Below are positions 1-8,313 of a stretch of DNA of 64,000 nucleotides, piece by piece. The stretch lies in the NCBI GenBank assembly GCA_002255925.1, contig NKIH01000001.1, forward strand, positions 992,001 to 1,056,000, written 5' to 3'. The translations under genes and the position numbers were made by a program. Numbering within the stretch: position 1 is the first letter of the stretch; the number at the start of each line of letters is the position of its first letter. Source of the stretch: Burkholderiales bacterium PBB6 (GTDB taxonomy: Bacteria > Pseudomonadota > Gammaproteobacteria > Burkholderiales > Burkholderiaceae_C). The notes under the pieces are model-generated. The model had not been told where the DNA came from, searched no databases, and worked only from the letters and a program-made list of their open reading frames with translations.

Positions 1-411
1 AACCAGCACGGATGTTGTCAGGGACAGGCCCAGTTCGCGGCTGGCGCGTAGCAGCATGCCCGGCGCGGGCTTGCGGCATTCGCAGTCGACACGCAATTCA
101 CCCAGTCCCGCACTCGGGTGGTGCGGGCAGTGGTAGACGGCTGTCAGCTGGATGCCTTCGGCTTGCAGCAGGTGACGCATGTGCGCGGTCAAGCGTTCGA
201 AATCAGCCTCGGTGTAGTAGCCGCGTGCAATGCCCGCCTGGTTGGTCACCACGACAAGTGCATATCCCGCCTGCTGCAAGGTCCGCAGCCCCGGAATCGC
301 TCCCGGCAGCAATTCGAAATCCTCGATGCGGTGGACATAGTCCCGTTCGACGTTGATCACGCCGTCGCGGTCGATGAAGGCCGCTGGGCGGCCTTGGCCT
401 GGCTCATCCAT
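1..411 (-). CDS. gmhB: D-glycero-D-manno-heptose 1,7-bisphosphate phosphatase-like HAD phosphatase (3' end cut by window)
   Basis: The frame opens at ATG 411 and runs off the window at base 1, giving the first 137 residues. The start reads MDEPGQGRPAAFIDRDGVIN, which is the HAD motif I with both aspartates. It is followed by VVVTNQAG (motif II) and a zinc-type cysteine pattern, YHCPHHP then DCECRKPAPGM, that is typical of GmhB. GmhB removes the C7 phosphate of heptose 1,7-bisphosphate. The start overlaps the stop of the upstream nucleotidyltransferase by 8 bases. With the kinase, isomerase and guanylyltransferase upstream it completes a GDP-heptose module. The C-terminal part is not visible. 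Confidence 0.88.
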   Translation of the reverse strand, partial: MDEPGQGRPAAFIDRDGVINVERDYVHRIEDFELLPGAIPGLRTLQQAGYALVVVTNQAGIARGYYTEADFERLTAHMRHLLQAEGIQLTAVYHCPHHPSAGLGELRVDCECRKPAPGMLLRASRELGLSLTTSVLV

Positions 412-1126
412 GTTCTGCACAGAAACGGTAGTAGTCGTCCGGGACGCCAATGTCGGTGAAGGCTCCGTCGAGCGCTTGAGCACGAAGTTGCCCTGTGCTG
501 GCCAGCGACGGGAGGATGCGGGTCTCGAACGAGAAGGCCTCGCCGGGCGCCGCGTCGGCAAACACCTCGGCAGACAAGCGGTACAGACCCGCATTGATGG
601 GGCCGGGGCCCGACTGACCCTTCTCGGCAAAGCCTCGAACGTAGCCGGCATGGATTTGTACACCGCCGTAGCGGTGCCGATCTTCGACCTCGATAACGGC
701 CATACGGGCGCGCTCGCCGGACTCGATCAGCAATGGCAGGCACATGGCGCGCAGGTCGCCGCCGAGGAAGGTGTCACCGTTGGTGACGAGGGCTTCCGTC
801 AGGCCGCTGGCGGTCATGGCGAAGGCGATGGCCCCACCGGTGCCCAGAGGCTGAGGCTCGATCACGCAACGGATGCTGAAGCGATCGCCAAGACGCACAG
901 CCTCGGCCTGTACCTGGTCGGCCAGATGGCCAAGAGACAGCACGAAGTCGGTGACACCCTGGGCCGCCAGCAGGGCCAGCTGGATTTCCAGGAAGCTGCG
1001 GTCGCCGACTGGCGCCAGGCATTTCGGACGGTCGGGCACGGCTTCGCGCAGCCGTGTGCCCAAGCCGCCTGCCAGGATGATGCAGGGGGTCGACGAAGCG
1101 ATGCTGGCGGGGGTATTCGTGCTCAT
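404..1126 (-). CDS. hddC: D-glycero-alpha-D-manno-heptose 1-phosphate guanylyltransferase-like nucleotidyltransferase
   Basis: This 240-residue protein has the sugar-phosphate nucleotidyltransferase signature ILAGGLGTRLR (about residues 17-27) and RPKCLAPV (33-40). A later TNGDTF provides the metal-binding aspartate. The family transfers a nucleotide to a sugar 1-phosphate. The substrate is inferred from the neighbours: a GHMP heptose kinase, a GmhA isomerase and a GmhB phosphatase match the GDP-heptose pathway known from S-layer and capsule loci. I chose ATG 1126; a TTG at 1138 would add four residues and overlap the gmhA stop. Mannose-1-phosphate guanylyltransferase is the main alternative. 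Confidence 0.8.
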   Translation of the reverse strand: MSTNTPASIASSTPCIILAGGLGTRLREAVPDRPKCLAPVGDRSFLEIQLALLAAQGVTDFVLSLGHLADQVQAEAVRLGDRFSIRCVIEPQPLGTGGAIAFAMTASGLTEALVTNGDTFLGGDLRAMCLPLLIESGERARMAVIEVEDRHRYGGVQIHAGYVRGFAEKGQSGPGPINAGLYRLSAEVFADAAPGEAFSFETRILPSLASTGQLRAQALDGAFTDIGVPDDYYRFCAEHG

Positions 1127-1134
1127 GCCACTGT

Positions 1135-1731
1135 TCAATCTGGCTTGAGGTGGCCGAACATCTTCAGCTCAACGTATCCGCACAGCATGTGTCCGATCAG
1201 GATGTGGGATTCCTGGATGCGCGGGGTCGACGAAGAGGGCACCCGCAGCACGTGGTCGCAGACAGCCTCCAGCTCGCCACCGGTACCGCACAGGGCGACC
1301 GAAGTCACGCCAAGCTCCTTGCAAGCCTTGAACGCCGCCAGGACGTTGGCTGATCGGCCCGAAGTGGTCAGTCCGACAAACACATCGCCCGGCCGGGCTT
1401 GTGCCTGCAGCTGTCGCAGGAACAGGCGCTCGTAGCCGTAGTCGTTGCCGATGGCGGTGATCATCGACGTGTCGGTGGACAGCGACAGCGCCGGCAGGCC
1501 CGGGCGGTCGAACTCGAAGCGGCTGACGAACTCAGCCGCCAGATGTTGAGCGTCGGCGGCACTGCCACCGTTGCCGGCAAAGATCACACGGTTGCCTCGG
1601 CGGCTGGCCTCGGCGAGTACTTCGGCAACGGCCAGGATGCTTGCCAAGGCGGCATCATCGGCCAGCAGCCGCTGCTTGACGGCGATCGAATCGGCGATGC
1701 CGGCCTTCAGCCAATCTGCTTGCAAGTCCAA
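1135..1731 (-). CDS. gmhA: phosphoheptose isomerase (SIS domain)
   Basis: The 198-residue protein carries the SIS signature GNGGSAADAQH (residues 53-63) and TTSGRSANV (122-130). Glu67 and His180 fit the catalytic pair of GmhA, and the length is normal. GmhA converts sedoheptulose 7-phosphate to D-glycero-D-manno-heptose 7-phosphate in the cytoplasm. The only reasonable start is TTG at 1731, inside the end of the upstream kinase gene (25-base overlap), so translation is probably coupled. A second gmhA for lipopolysaccharide heptose may exist elsewhere in the genome. This copy belongs to the exopolysaccharide operon. Confidence 0.9.
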   Translation of the reverse strand: MDLQADWLKAGIADSIAVKQRLLADDAALASILAVAEVLAEASRRGNRVIFAGNGGSAADAQHLAAEFVSRFEFDRPGLPALSLSTDTSMITAIGNDYGYERLFLRQLQAQARPGDVFVGLTTSGRSANVLAAFKACKELGVTSVALCGTGGELEAVCDHVLRVPSSSTPRIQESHILIGHMLCGYVELKMFGHLKPD

Positions 1732-2744
1732 GATTCAACTCCTTCACTGACGAAACCAAACGAAAAGAAGCGCCCACCCAGGGGGTCGAGCGCACGGATG
1801 ACGGCGTGCCGGTTCGGCGGATCGACGGCAATCATCATGAATCCACCACCGCCGGCCCCGGAAATTTTCAGGCCACGTGCGCCGGCCTCCATGGCCGTGT
1901 TGGCCACCGCATCGATCGAGGCATTGGAGATGCCCGTCGCGGCCCGCTTCTTGGCCAACCAGGATGCGCTGAGGATATCGAGCACGCGGTCAATTTCGCC
2001 ACGCAACAGGGCCTCCTTCATGTCCACGGCTGCCTTGCGGATCTCATGCATGGCTTCCATGGCATCGCTGCGGGGCGCCTGGGTGGACGCGATCTGCTGT
2101 TCGATGATTTTGGCCGACGAGCGCGATCGACCCGTGAAATACAGCAACAACCGGCTTTCCAGCTCGTTGGCCAGTTCTCGGCGCAGACGGAGTGGATTGA
2201 CGATGACCCGGTCACCCTGGCCGAACTCCATGAAGTTGAAGCCGCCGAAAGCTGCGGCGTACTGGTCCTGCTTGCCGCCGGCCATCGCGCAGTCGATGCG
2301 TTCGATCTCGAAGGCCAGGTGAGCGACGTCATACTCACCGAGTGGCAACTTCAGCAGTTCGCAGTAGGCCGTCAGCATGCAGACCACGAGTGCTGACGAT
2401 GAGCCGACGCCGCTGCCCGGGGGGGCGTCCGAGTAGGTCAGTACGTCGACTGGCAAGGGGCGCCCGCCGTTGAACTGGCGCACGATGCGGTTGTAGACGG
2501 CACGGTGCAGCACCAGGCCCTCATCGAGAGCCAGGACGCTGTCAAGCGGGAGCTCCAGCCGCTCATTGAAGTCCGAGGCTTCGAAACGGATCGGACCCTC
2601 CGTGCGCAATACGATCTCGCAGTGCGTATAGAGACTGATGGTGGCATTGAGCACCATGCCACCGTACAGGTCGCTATAGGGTGCGACGTCGGTGCCGCCG
2701 CCGGCCAAGCCGAGGCGAAGGGGAGATTTGGCGTGAACTTTCAT
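1707..2744 (-). CDS. hddA: D-glycero-alpha-D-manno-heptose 7-phosphate kinase (GHMP family)
   Basis: This is a 345-residue GHMP kinase. The N-terminus reads KSPLRLGLAGGGTD, the phosphate-binding glycine/serine motif DAPPGSGVGSSSALV lies at residues 106-120, and the C-terminal KISGAGGGGF motif is present. The GLAGGGTD start separates the heptose/fucose kinase branch from galactokinases. HddA makes heptose 1,7-bisphosphate with alpha configuration for GDP-heptose, while HldE makes the beta form for lipopolysaccharide. ATG 2744 overlaps the stop of the upstream glycosyltransferase as ATGA. L-fucokinase-like activity is a less likely alternative given the adjacent gmhA and gmhB. Confidence 0.87.
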   Translation of the reverse strand: MKVHAKSPLRLGLAGGGTDVAPYSDLYGGMVLNATISLYTHCEIVLRTEGPIRFEASDFNERLELPLDSVLALDEGLVLHRAVYNRIVRQFNGGRPLPVDVLTYSDAPPGSGVGSSSALVVCMLTAYCELLKLPLGEYDVAHLAFEIERIDCAMAGGKQDQYAAAFGGFNFMEFGQGDRVIVNPLRLRRELANELESRLLLYFTGRSRSSAKIIEQQIASTQAPRSDAMEAMHEIRKAAVDMKEALLRGEIDRVLDILSASWLAKKRAATGISNASIDAVANTAMEAGARGLKISGAGGGGFMMIAVDPPNRHAVIRALDPLGGRFFSFGFVSEGVESWTCKQIG

Positions 2745-3967
2745 GACAAGGATCCAGCAGGAGTTGTCTGTTGGGCAGCGTGCGCGTGGGTTTGATGCAG
2801 GTGTTCGAGACGCTTCACGTAGTCGTCGCCGATTTGGTCCCAGGCGTGCTCCCGGATGGCATAGCTCCGGGCCAGGTTCGCCATGGCGTCGTATGCCGCC
2901 GGATCCTCGGCGATCCGCGCGAGCGCGATGGCCCATTCGGCGGCGTTGCCTGCCGCCATGTATCCGCCCTCTGCTGTAGGCAGAAGACCGGATGCCACCG
3001 ATGGCGAGACGACGGTCGGTAAACCCATCGCGAAGTATTCGAGCACCTTGTTCTGGATGCCGGTTGCGACCTGCATTGGCGCAATGGCGGCGAAGGCGTC
3101 ATCACAGGCTTCCGCGAGAGAGTCGACACGGCCAGTGACTTCGACGCGCGGCAGGGCCTCGAGCCGTGCACGGATCTTGGGCGAGCAGTCGCCGACGACT
3201 TTCAGGCGAATATCGTCTGGAAGCTTTGGGAGTACTTCGCGGGCGAACCACTCTGCACCATGCCAGTTCGGGAAGAAGTCCATCTTGCCGATCAAGGCGA
3301 TAGCGCGTCCATGGCGCGTCGACGGCGCACGAAATGCCAGCCTCGTCAGATCCACACCTTGTGTGGACACCAGCAAACGCTCATCGGGGATACCCACCAG
3401 ACGTGCGTCCTTGTGGGTATGCAGACTGACGAGGTCGAAACGCTTGCTCTCATTGCGCTCGAAGCTTGCCGTGCGGGGCGCCTCCAGCGCACTGACCAGA
3501 CGCCAGGGCGACCACCAAGGACCTTCCCGAGCCGTCTGGGCGAAGTTCTCCGAGATCGCATCGCACATCTCGAGGACGGCTGGCACCTTTGCCTGGCCCC
3601 TCCACATGGATGACGTGCGGATGAGGTGGAAGATCGCTATCTGGTGATTTGGCAGCTCTTCGTCGACACGCTTGGCCAGCGCAGGTGAGTCGTAGTAGCC
3701 GACCTGCAAGGGCAACCCGGTCAGCAACGCCCGCAGGCTGCCGCGCAGCGCAGTGATGCGGCCGTGCGGAACGCACTCGACGCTGAGGGCGCCACTGCGC
3801 TCGATCAAGGCGGTTTGGTCTTCGGCCGAAGCTTCCCCCAGCGCGAGCAGGGTGACGTCGTAGCGCTTGCTCAGTTGCCTGATCAGATTGAAGACCCGCA
3901 GGCGGTCCCCACCGATGACCGGATACGGGAAACGTGAAGTGCAGAAAAGAAGACGTGGACGGGTCAT
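2741..3967 (-). CDS. GT4-type glycosyltransferase, EPS-associated
   Basis: This 408-residue protein starts MTRPRLLFCTSRFPYPVIGG, a start typical of the sugar transferases found in exopolysaccharide clusters with EpsH-like systems (TIGR03087-like). The C-terminal GT-B nucleotide-sugar site is NKVLEYFAMGLPTV at residues 306-319. It should transfer a sugar from a nucleotide donor to a lipid-linked acceptor at the cytoplasmic face. Donor and acceptor cannot be read from sequence; GDP-heptose made by the downstream genes is a candidate donor. ATG 3967 overlaps the upstream stop by four bases and its own stop overlaps hddA by four bases. Confidence 0.82.
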   Translation of the reverse strand: MTRPRLLFCTSRFPYPVIGGDRLRVFNLIRQLSKRYDVTLLALGEASAEDQTALIERSGALSVECVPHGRITALRGSLRALLTGLPLQVGYYDSPALAKRVDEELPNHQIAIFHLIRTSSMWRGQAKVPAVLEMCDAISENFAQTAREGPWWSPWRLVSALEAPRTASFERNESKRFDLVSLHTHKDARLVGIPDERLLVSTQGVDLTRLAFRAPSTRHGRAIALIGKMDFFPNWHGAEWFAREVLPKLPDDIRLKVVGDCSPKIRARLEALPRVEVTGRVDSLAEACDDAFAAIAPMQVATGIQNKVLEYFAMGLPTVVSPSVASGLLPTAEGGYMAAGNAAEWAIALARIAEDPAAYDAMANLARSYAIREHAWDQIGDDYVKRLEHLHQTHAHAAQQTTPAGSLS

Positions 3968-5250
3968 TCGACGTGGTGGGTGAAGTCTGGCTGGTTGCCC
4001 GAGGTGGCCGCGATGGCGAGCCAGATCCAGAGATAGGGAAGAAAGGTGGGGCCCAGGCTGAACAGCGATGCAGCGAAAAGCGCGGGCAACATCACGCGTG
4101 CCAGATGGCCACGGGGTGTGCTCAAAAAAGCTCGGCGCCAGGCGGCAAGGTAAATCGCATAGCCAGCGACACCTCCGTACATCAGCATCTTGCCTTGCAA
4201 GGAACTGATAGCGGCAATCTCGCCTTTGACCTCGCGGATCGCATCGGCGGTTTCCGGGCTGAAAAGGCTGTCGAAGTAGACGGTATCTCCGCCGAATCCA
4301 AAACCCAGCCATCCATGCCAATTGGTGAGTTGGCTCAGAGGTCCGACGAAGCCGAAGAAGCGATCGATGAAGCTGCCGGTCCCGAGCTCACCGGTTTGCT
4401 CGTACATCGCACTCATGAAGCTGAGGATGAGGAATACGTAGTTGTCGGGATACAAGCTCAACAGGGCGTAGCTGATCGCAATGGCCAAGGCAACCCACAT
4501 CAGGCCACGACCGAGTTGGCCGCGCGCAGCAAAAAAAGCGCCAACGATGAAGAGGGCCTTCAGGAAGCCGGTGGTTGACAACGTTGCCAGCAGCAAGGCC
4601 AGGCCAGCCACGACGGCGATCTGCCGGGTGCGCTTGCGCAGGGGGGCCAGCATGCAAGCGGGTAAGAAAGAGAAGACGAGCATGTCAGCCATGTGCGACG
4701 GCTCTGACGACATGCCCTGAACCCGGTCAGCGCCCATCAGCACCTGACCCATGCCGAGCATCAGGCCGGGTACTGCGCCCACCATCACCCAACGCATGCA
4801 ATGTTGCAGACCGAGCCGGAGCAGGGCGTCTTGAAACATGACGAGGCTTGCGATACCCAGCGCCATGCTGAGGCCCTGACGCATCGCAGTCGGCATGCGC
4901 ATGGCGTCATCGGCGGGCAAGTAGAACACCGACTCGGCCACCGAATTCACCATGGCTAGAACCATCATGGTGAGCCACGCCGCGCAGATCCAGAGAATCA
5001 CCTGCCTGCTGGACGCGGTAGACCGGAGGCGAGGACCTTGCAGGATGAGGTAGGGCACAGACAACAGCGCGGTCAGCGGCAGGGTCTGCGATGTGGTGTT
5101 GGCGTCTGCGCCCAGCAGGTAGGTGAGGCTGTCGTAAGGAATTGCCAGCCACGGGAGCACCGCCAATGCATCAAGCGCGGCCGGTTTTGAACGGGCCGCG
5201 AGTGTGGTGTCGGCTGCGATGTCTTCGCGAGGAGCGGACATGTCGTGCAT
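3964..5250 (-). CDS. O-antigen polymerase/ligase-like multi-spanning membrane protein
   Basis: The 428-residue protein is a chain of hydrophobic segments (about ten) with a large polar loop near residues 290-360. This is the architecture of Wzy polymerases and WaaL-type ligases. Sequence in these families is poorly conserved, so the call rests on topology and on its place between two glycosyltransferases and near a flippase. I chose ATG 5250, which forms TGATG with the stop of the upstream glycosyltransferase; ATG 5241 is also possible. It is the only Wzy candidate in the window, so polymerization of the repeat unit in the periplasm is the most likely role. Confidence 0.7.
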   Translation of the reverse strand: MHDMSAPREDIAADTTLAARSKPAALDALAVLPWLAIPYDSLTYLLGADANTTSQTLPLTALLSVPYLILQGPRLRSTASSRQVILWICAAWLTMMVLAMVNSVAESVFYLPADDAMRMPTAMRQGLSMALGIASLVMFQDALLRLGLQHCMRWVMVGAVPGLMLGMGQVLMGADRVQGMSSEPSHMADMLVFSFLPACMLAPLRKRTRQIAVVAGLALLLATLSTTGFLKALFIVGAFFAARGQLGRGLMWVALAIAISYALLSLYPDNYVFLILSFMSAMYEQTGELGTGSFIDRFFGFVGPLSQLTNWHGWLGFGFGGDTVYFDSLFSPETADAIREVKGEIAAISSLQGKMLMYGGVAGYAIYLAAWRRAFLSTPRGHLARVMLPALFAASLFSLGPTFLPYLWIWLAIAATSGNQPDFTHHVE

Positions 5251-6161
5251 CAGGCGTCTGGAGGAAGAGCGGGCTCTTTGCAGGTCAAGTCGCGGTAGTT
5301 GAAGCTGCCGTCGAGGCTGGCTTTGAGGCACGCGCCATTCCATCGCAAGCCATAACGGGCCAGATAGTAGAGCAGGAAGACTGGTGTCCAGGCCAATGCC
5401 GACGCCGCACCGAAATGTTTGCGCAGGAAGTACAGCCGGTTGCGGGCAGTGATGCGCGCCGTGAATGGCGAGGTGGTTCCTCCGGTCGATCCGCCGACTT
5501 TATGCACCAGTGATGTGGCCGCGGTGTAGCCGATCGGCACACTCGCTTGTCGCAGGCGCCAGCAAAAGTCTGTGTCGTCGAAGTACACGAAGTAGGTTTC
5601 GTCCATCAGGCCTACCTGCCGGAATACGCTGCGGTGAACCAGCATGGCGCACGTTGGCGAATAGTCGACGGTCTTCTCGGTGTCGAACTGGCCGGCATCT
5701 TGCTCGCCCAGTCCCGTGTGGAAACCTGTATGGCCACGGCGTGGGTTGAATCCGCCGCCGCCGTACCAGATATGGCCTGCCGGCTGGTCGAAGTGAATCT
5801 TGGGCACTACCACTCGCCAATCCCGGCGCTGGCAGGCCTGCACGAGTTTTCGAATAAACCCAGGTTCGAAGGTGGTGTCGTTATTGAGCAGAAGCACCCA
5901 TTCGCAACCGTCGCGCAGAGCCTGGACGATGCCTTGGTTGTTGCCTTCGGCCACACCGACATTCTTGGGGTTGAGTGTCACCACCCAGCGCGGGTCCGAG
6001 ATCTTGGACAACTCGGCAGCGGTGCTGTCTCGTGAGTCGTTGTCGATGCAGTAGACCTTGAAGCGGGATTCGTCCTGTGCAGCACAAGAGTCGACGAATT
6101 CAGCGAGGAATCCAGCAGAGTTATATGTGACGGTGACAATTCCGATGAGCGCAGGTGTCAT
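5250..6161 (-). CDS. GT2-family glycosyltransferase
   Basis: This 303-residue GT-A protein opens with IGIVTVTYNS (residues 6-14). The metal-binding NND lies at 93-95 within LLNNDTTFEPG, and an acceptor-side FVYFDDTDFCWRLR segment follows near residue 200. These match rhamnosyltransferase-like GT2 enzymes of O-antigen and exopolysaccharide clusters. Its donor sugar is not determinable here. It follows an unusually AT-rich 154-base spacer, so it may have its own promoter within the operon. Its stop abuts the start of the Wzy/ligase-like gene. Confidence 0.85.
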   Translation of the reverse strand: MTPALIGIVTVTYNSAGFLAEFVDSCAAQDESRFKVYCIDNDSRDSTAAELSKISDPRWVVTLNPKNVGVAEGNNQGIVQALRDGCEWVLLLNNDTTFEPGFIRKLVQACQRRDWRVVVPKIHFDQPAGHIWYGGGGFNPRRGHTGFHTGLGEQDAGQFDTEKTVDYSPTCAMLVHRSVFRQVGLMDETYFVYFDDTDFCWRLRQASVPIGYTAATSLVHKVGGSTGGTTSPFTARITARNRLYFLRKHFGAASALAWTPVFLLYYLARYGLRWNGACLKASLDGSFNYRDLTCKEPALPPDA

Positions 6162-6315
6162 TTTTGTAAATTCATTGATTGAAGCATGACCGATCGGCGC
6201 GTTTGAGAGTCAGATTCCGATCATTTGCTGCGAGTTGCGACCAATTGCCTATGTTTGACGAAGGTCGCCATCTTAATTCAACTTATTTTGCGCCAGAAAA
6301 CTATGCACGGTTCAT
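6162..6315. other. AT-rich spacer inside the EPS operon
   Basis: This 154-base gap separates two same-strand genes in an operon whose other junctions overlap or are only a few bases apart. It is visibly more AT-rich than its flanks (for example, runs such as TTAATTCAACTTATTTTG). No open frame with coding character is seen. It could hold a secondary promoter for the GT2-to-gmhB genes, but I find no clear pair of -35 and -10 boxes. Confidence 0.4.
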
Positions 6316-6942
6316 TCATGCCGAATTGCCTGAATGATTTTTACTGTTCGTTTTGGGCTCGCGTATCCATTTTCGAGCCTCGAGGTCGAAACTCGAAATG
6401 ACGCGCGCCGGGGCTCCGGCCGCGATCGAATATTCTGGGATGTCGCGGTTTACGACCGAATTCGCGCCGATGATGCACCCTTTTCCTATGGTGACGTTCG
6501 GAAGTATAGTGCAGTGCGCCCCTAGCAGAGTACCGGCCCCAATGTGAACTTTTGTCGGATGATTCGTGAGCATCGCGCCAATCTTGATGGCCACAGGGTC
6601 GTCGGCTGGATGTGCGACATCCAATATGACGCAATAGGGGGCAACGGAAACCTGATCGTCGATTTGAATGTCGCAATGGGCGACGATGTGGACTCCCTGC
6701 TCAATATTGACGCGATTACCGATGCGAATCGTGCCAGCAAATCCTAAATCAGGCCTGTCGAGCGTTTCAAGTCGTGCAAACTCGCGTATAGACGTGTGAT
6801 CTCCCAGGTGGATTCTGCGGGATCCACTGATCATCAGCGGCTTGTAGATGATGCTGCGGCGGCCCAGAGAGCCGAGTCGCCAACGAAGGATGAGCTGAGA
6901 AAATATCAGGCGCCAAATCGTGGTGAGGCTAGGGATTTTCAT
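6316..6942 (-). CDS. left-handed beta-helix acyltransferase (hexapeptide repeat)
   Basis: This 208-residue protein has hexapeptide-repeat sequence from about residue 70 onward (IGNRVNIEQGVHI, ISVAP-like turns, IGKGCIIGANSVV) and a DVAHPADDP loop whose histidine matches the catalytic position of maltose/serine O-acetyltransferase relatives. The likely role is O-acetylation or similar decoration of the exopolysaccharide repeat unit. Its ATG 6942 overlaps the flippase stop as ATGA. The gene and its downstream spacer are somewhat richer in AT than the flanking biosynthetic genes, which fits horizontal shuffling of EPS modules. Confidence 0.82.
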   Translation of the reverse strand: MKIPSLTTIWRLIFSQLILRWRLGSLGRRSIIYKPLMISGSRRIHLGDHTSIREFARLETLDRPDLGFAGTIRIGNRVNIEQGVHIVAHCDIQIDDQVSVAPYCVILDVAHPADDPVAIKIGAMLTNHPTKVHIGAGTLLGAHCTILPNVTIGKGCIIGANSVVNRDIPEYSIAAGAPARVISSFDLEARKWIREPKTNSKNHSGNSA

Positions 6943-8309
6943 GATTCCTGTCCAGTGATGGCTGCGACGGTCATCGCAGACGTCACGACGATTGTGCAGA
7001 GGATAGTGACAGTTTCCCGAACCGCTGCACGATGCCCCAAGCTTGCCGATTGTCTTCCCAGTATGCAGAGGCCCAAGGCTGCCGCTGCTGGCAAGCCAGC
7101 GAGAAAATACAGCCCTCCTGGCCAAGCCAATCCAAGCAGAAGCATGCTGATCAAGCCCCCGAAGCCCTCGGCCAGTGGGGCGATCACTATCTGACGAGGA
7201 GGGCAACTCATCGACACCAGACCTGAAAAGGTGATGCCGGCCGATCGGATTGCCTGCTGGCTCGCGAAAAAGACAAAGTAGTGCCCGGCCAACCCCGGGT
7301 CGGCTGCTCCCTTGGAAAGCCAGTGAGGTAACAGCAGATCCATGCTCATCCAGGCAACCAGGGCGCACGCGACAAAGATTGCCCACAACACGACCGAACC
7401 ACGGGCCGCAAGGCGTCGCGCTGCATCCTGTTCGCCGCCGGCCACCAGTTTGGCGATCGGCGCGATTGCCGCATTGCCGACAGCAGCCATGCCGCCGACC
7501 AGAATCGAACAGATTGTGAAGCCTGCAAATGCGGAGGCTGCGCCACTGGGGGACAGGAATGAAATCAGTGGGATGGTGCTGGCTTGGATTGCAGCCGTCC
7601 CGATACTCATCGTCGAGAAGCTCTTCAGCAAACCGGTCAATTCACGAACTTCCACATGTTCCAACGGCGATGTCAGTGTGGCCGGCAGTGGCGGTCGGTG
7701 GCGCGATATTGTCCATGTGCCCAACCAAAGCGCTCCGCTTGCCGCCACGATGCAAGCAGTCAGACTCCAGTGGGCTAAGTTGCTGCTGAGCCAGAAAACA
7801 GCAAGTGAGCTCAAGCGGGCTACGATGCCGGCCCATGTGATCTGCCAGTTCTGTGCCTTGGTCTGAAAGTAGCCTTGATCGAGTTGAGCCGGCACGATCC
7901 AGAGTGCTCCCGCAAAGCTGATTGCGAACAGCAAGCCCAGCGTCACTTGATTGACCGCGAAACGATCTGCATAAAGCCAAGCCCCGACAAGGCCGATGAC
8001 TACGGCCAGAAGCACTCCAATCGCCGTGATGCGCTTGAGTAGTTCGCGACCTGCCACCATCACAGATTGGCCGTTGCCATCGATGTTGGTCTGCCCGTGG
8101 ATGTGGTGCGAGAGTCGTCGGGTCAGAGCCATCGACATGTTGCACGACAGCAGCGGTGCCATGGCCGCGACGGAGAAAGCCAGGGACCAAGCCGAGAATT
8201 CCTCCGGCGCGCTCTGGCGCGATACAAGCCCCGTGAGCAGTACCTGATAGGCAGCCGTGGTCAGGCCATTGGCAGCGTTGGCTGCCGCGTTGCTGGCGAG
8301 ACGTCGCAC
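6939..8309 (-). CDS. polysaccharide flippase (Wzx/MATE-like)
   Basis: The 456-residue protein is hydrophobic throughout, with about twelve predicted membrane segments. The N-terminal region (NAANGLTTAAYQVLLTGLVSR) resembles polysaccharide biosynthesis exporters of the MOP superfamily. Such proteins flip undecaprenyl-linked repeat units across the inner membrane. The start is GTG 8309, four bases after the epimerase stop. Together with the Wzy-like protein, the Wza-like exporter and the Wzz/GumC-like protein it indicates a Wzx/Wzy-type export pathway. Confidence 0.78.
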   Translation of the reverse strand: MRRLASNAAANAANGLTTAAYQVLLTGLVSRQSAPEEFSAWSLAFSVAAMAPLLSCNMSMALTRRLSHHIHGQTNIDGNGQSVMVAGRELLKRITAIGVLLAVVIGLVGAWLYADRFAVNQVTLGLLFAISFAGALWIVPAQLDQGYFQTKAQNWQITWAGIVARLSSLAVFWLSSNLAHWSLTACIVAASGALWLGTWTISRHRPPLPATLTSPLEHVEVRELTGLLKSFSTMSIGTAAIQASTIPLISFLSPSGAASAFAGFTICSILVGGMAAVGNAAIAPIAKLVAGGEQDAARRLAARGSVVLWAIFVACALVAWMSMDLLLPHWLSKGAADPGLAGHYFVFFASQQAIRSAGITFSGLVSMSCPPRQIVIAPLAEGFGGLISMLLLGLAWPGGLYFLAGLPAAAALGLCILGRQSASLGHRAAVRETVTILCTIVVTSAMTVAAITGQES

Positions 8310-8313
8310 AGGT

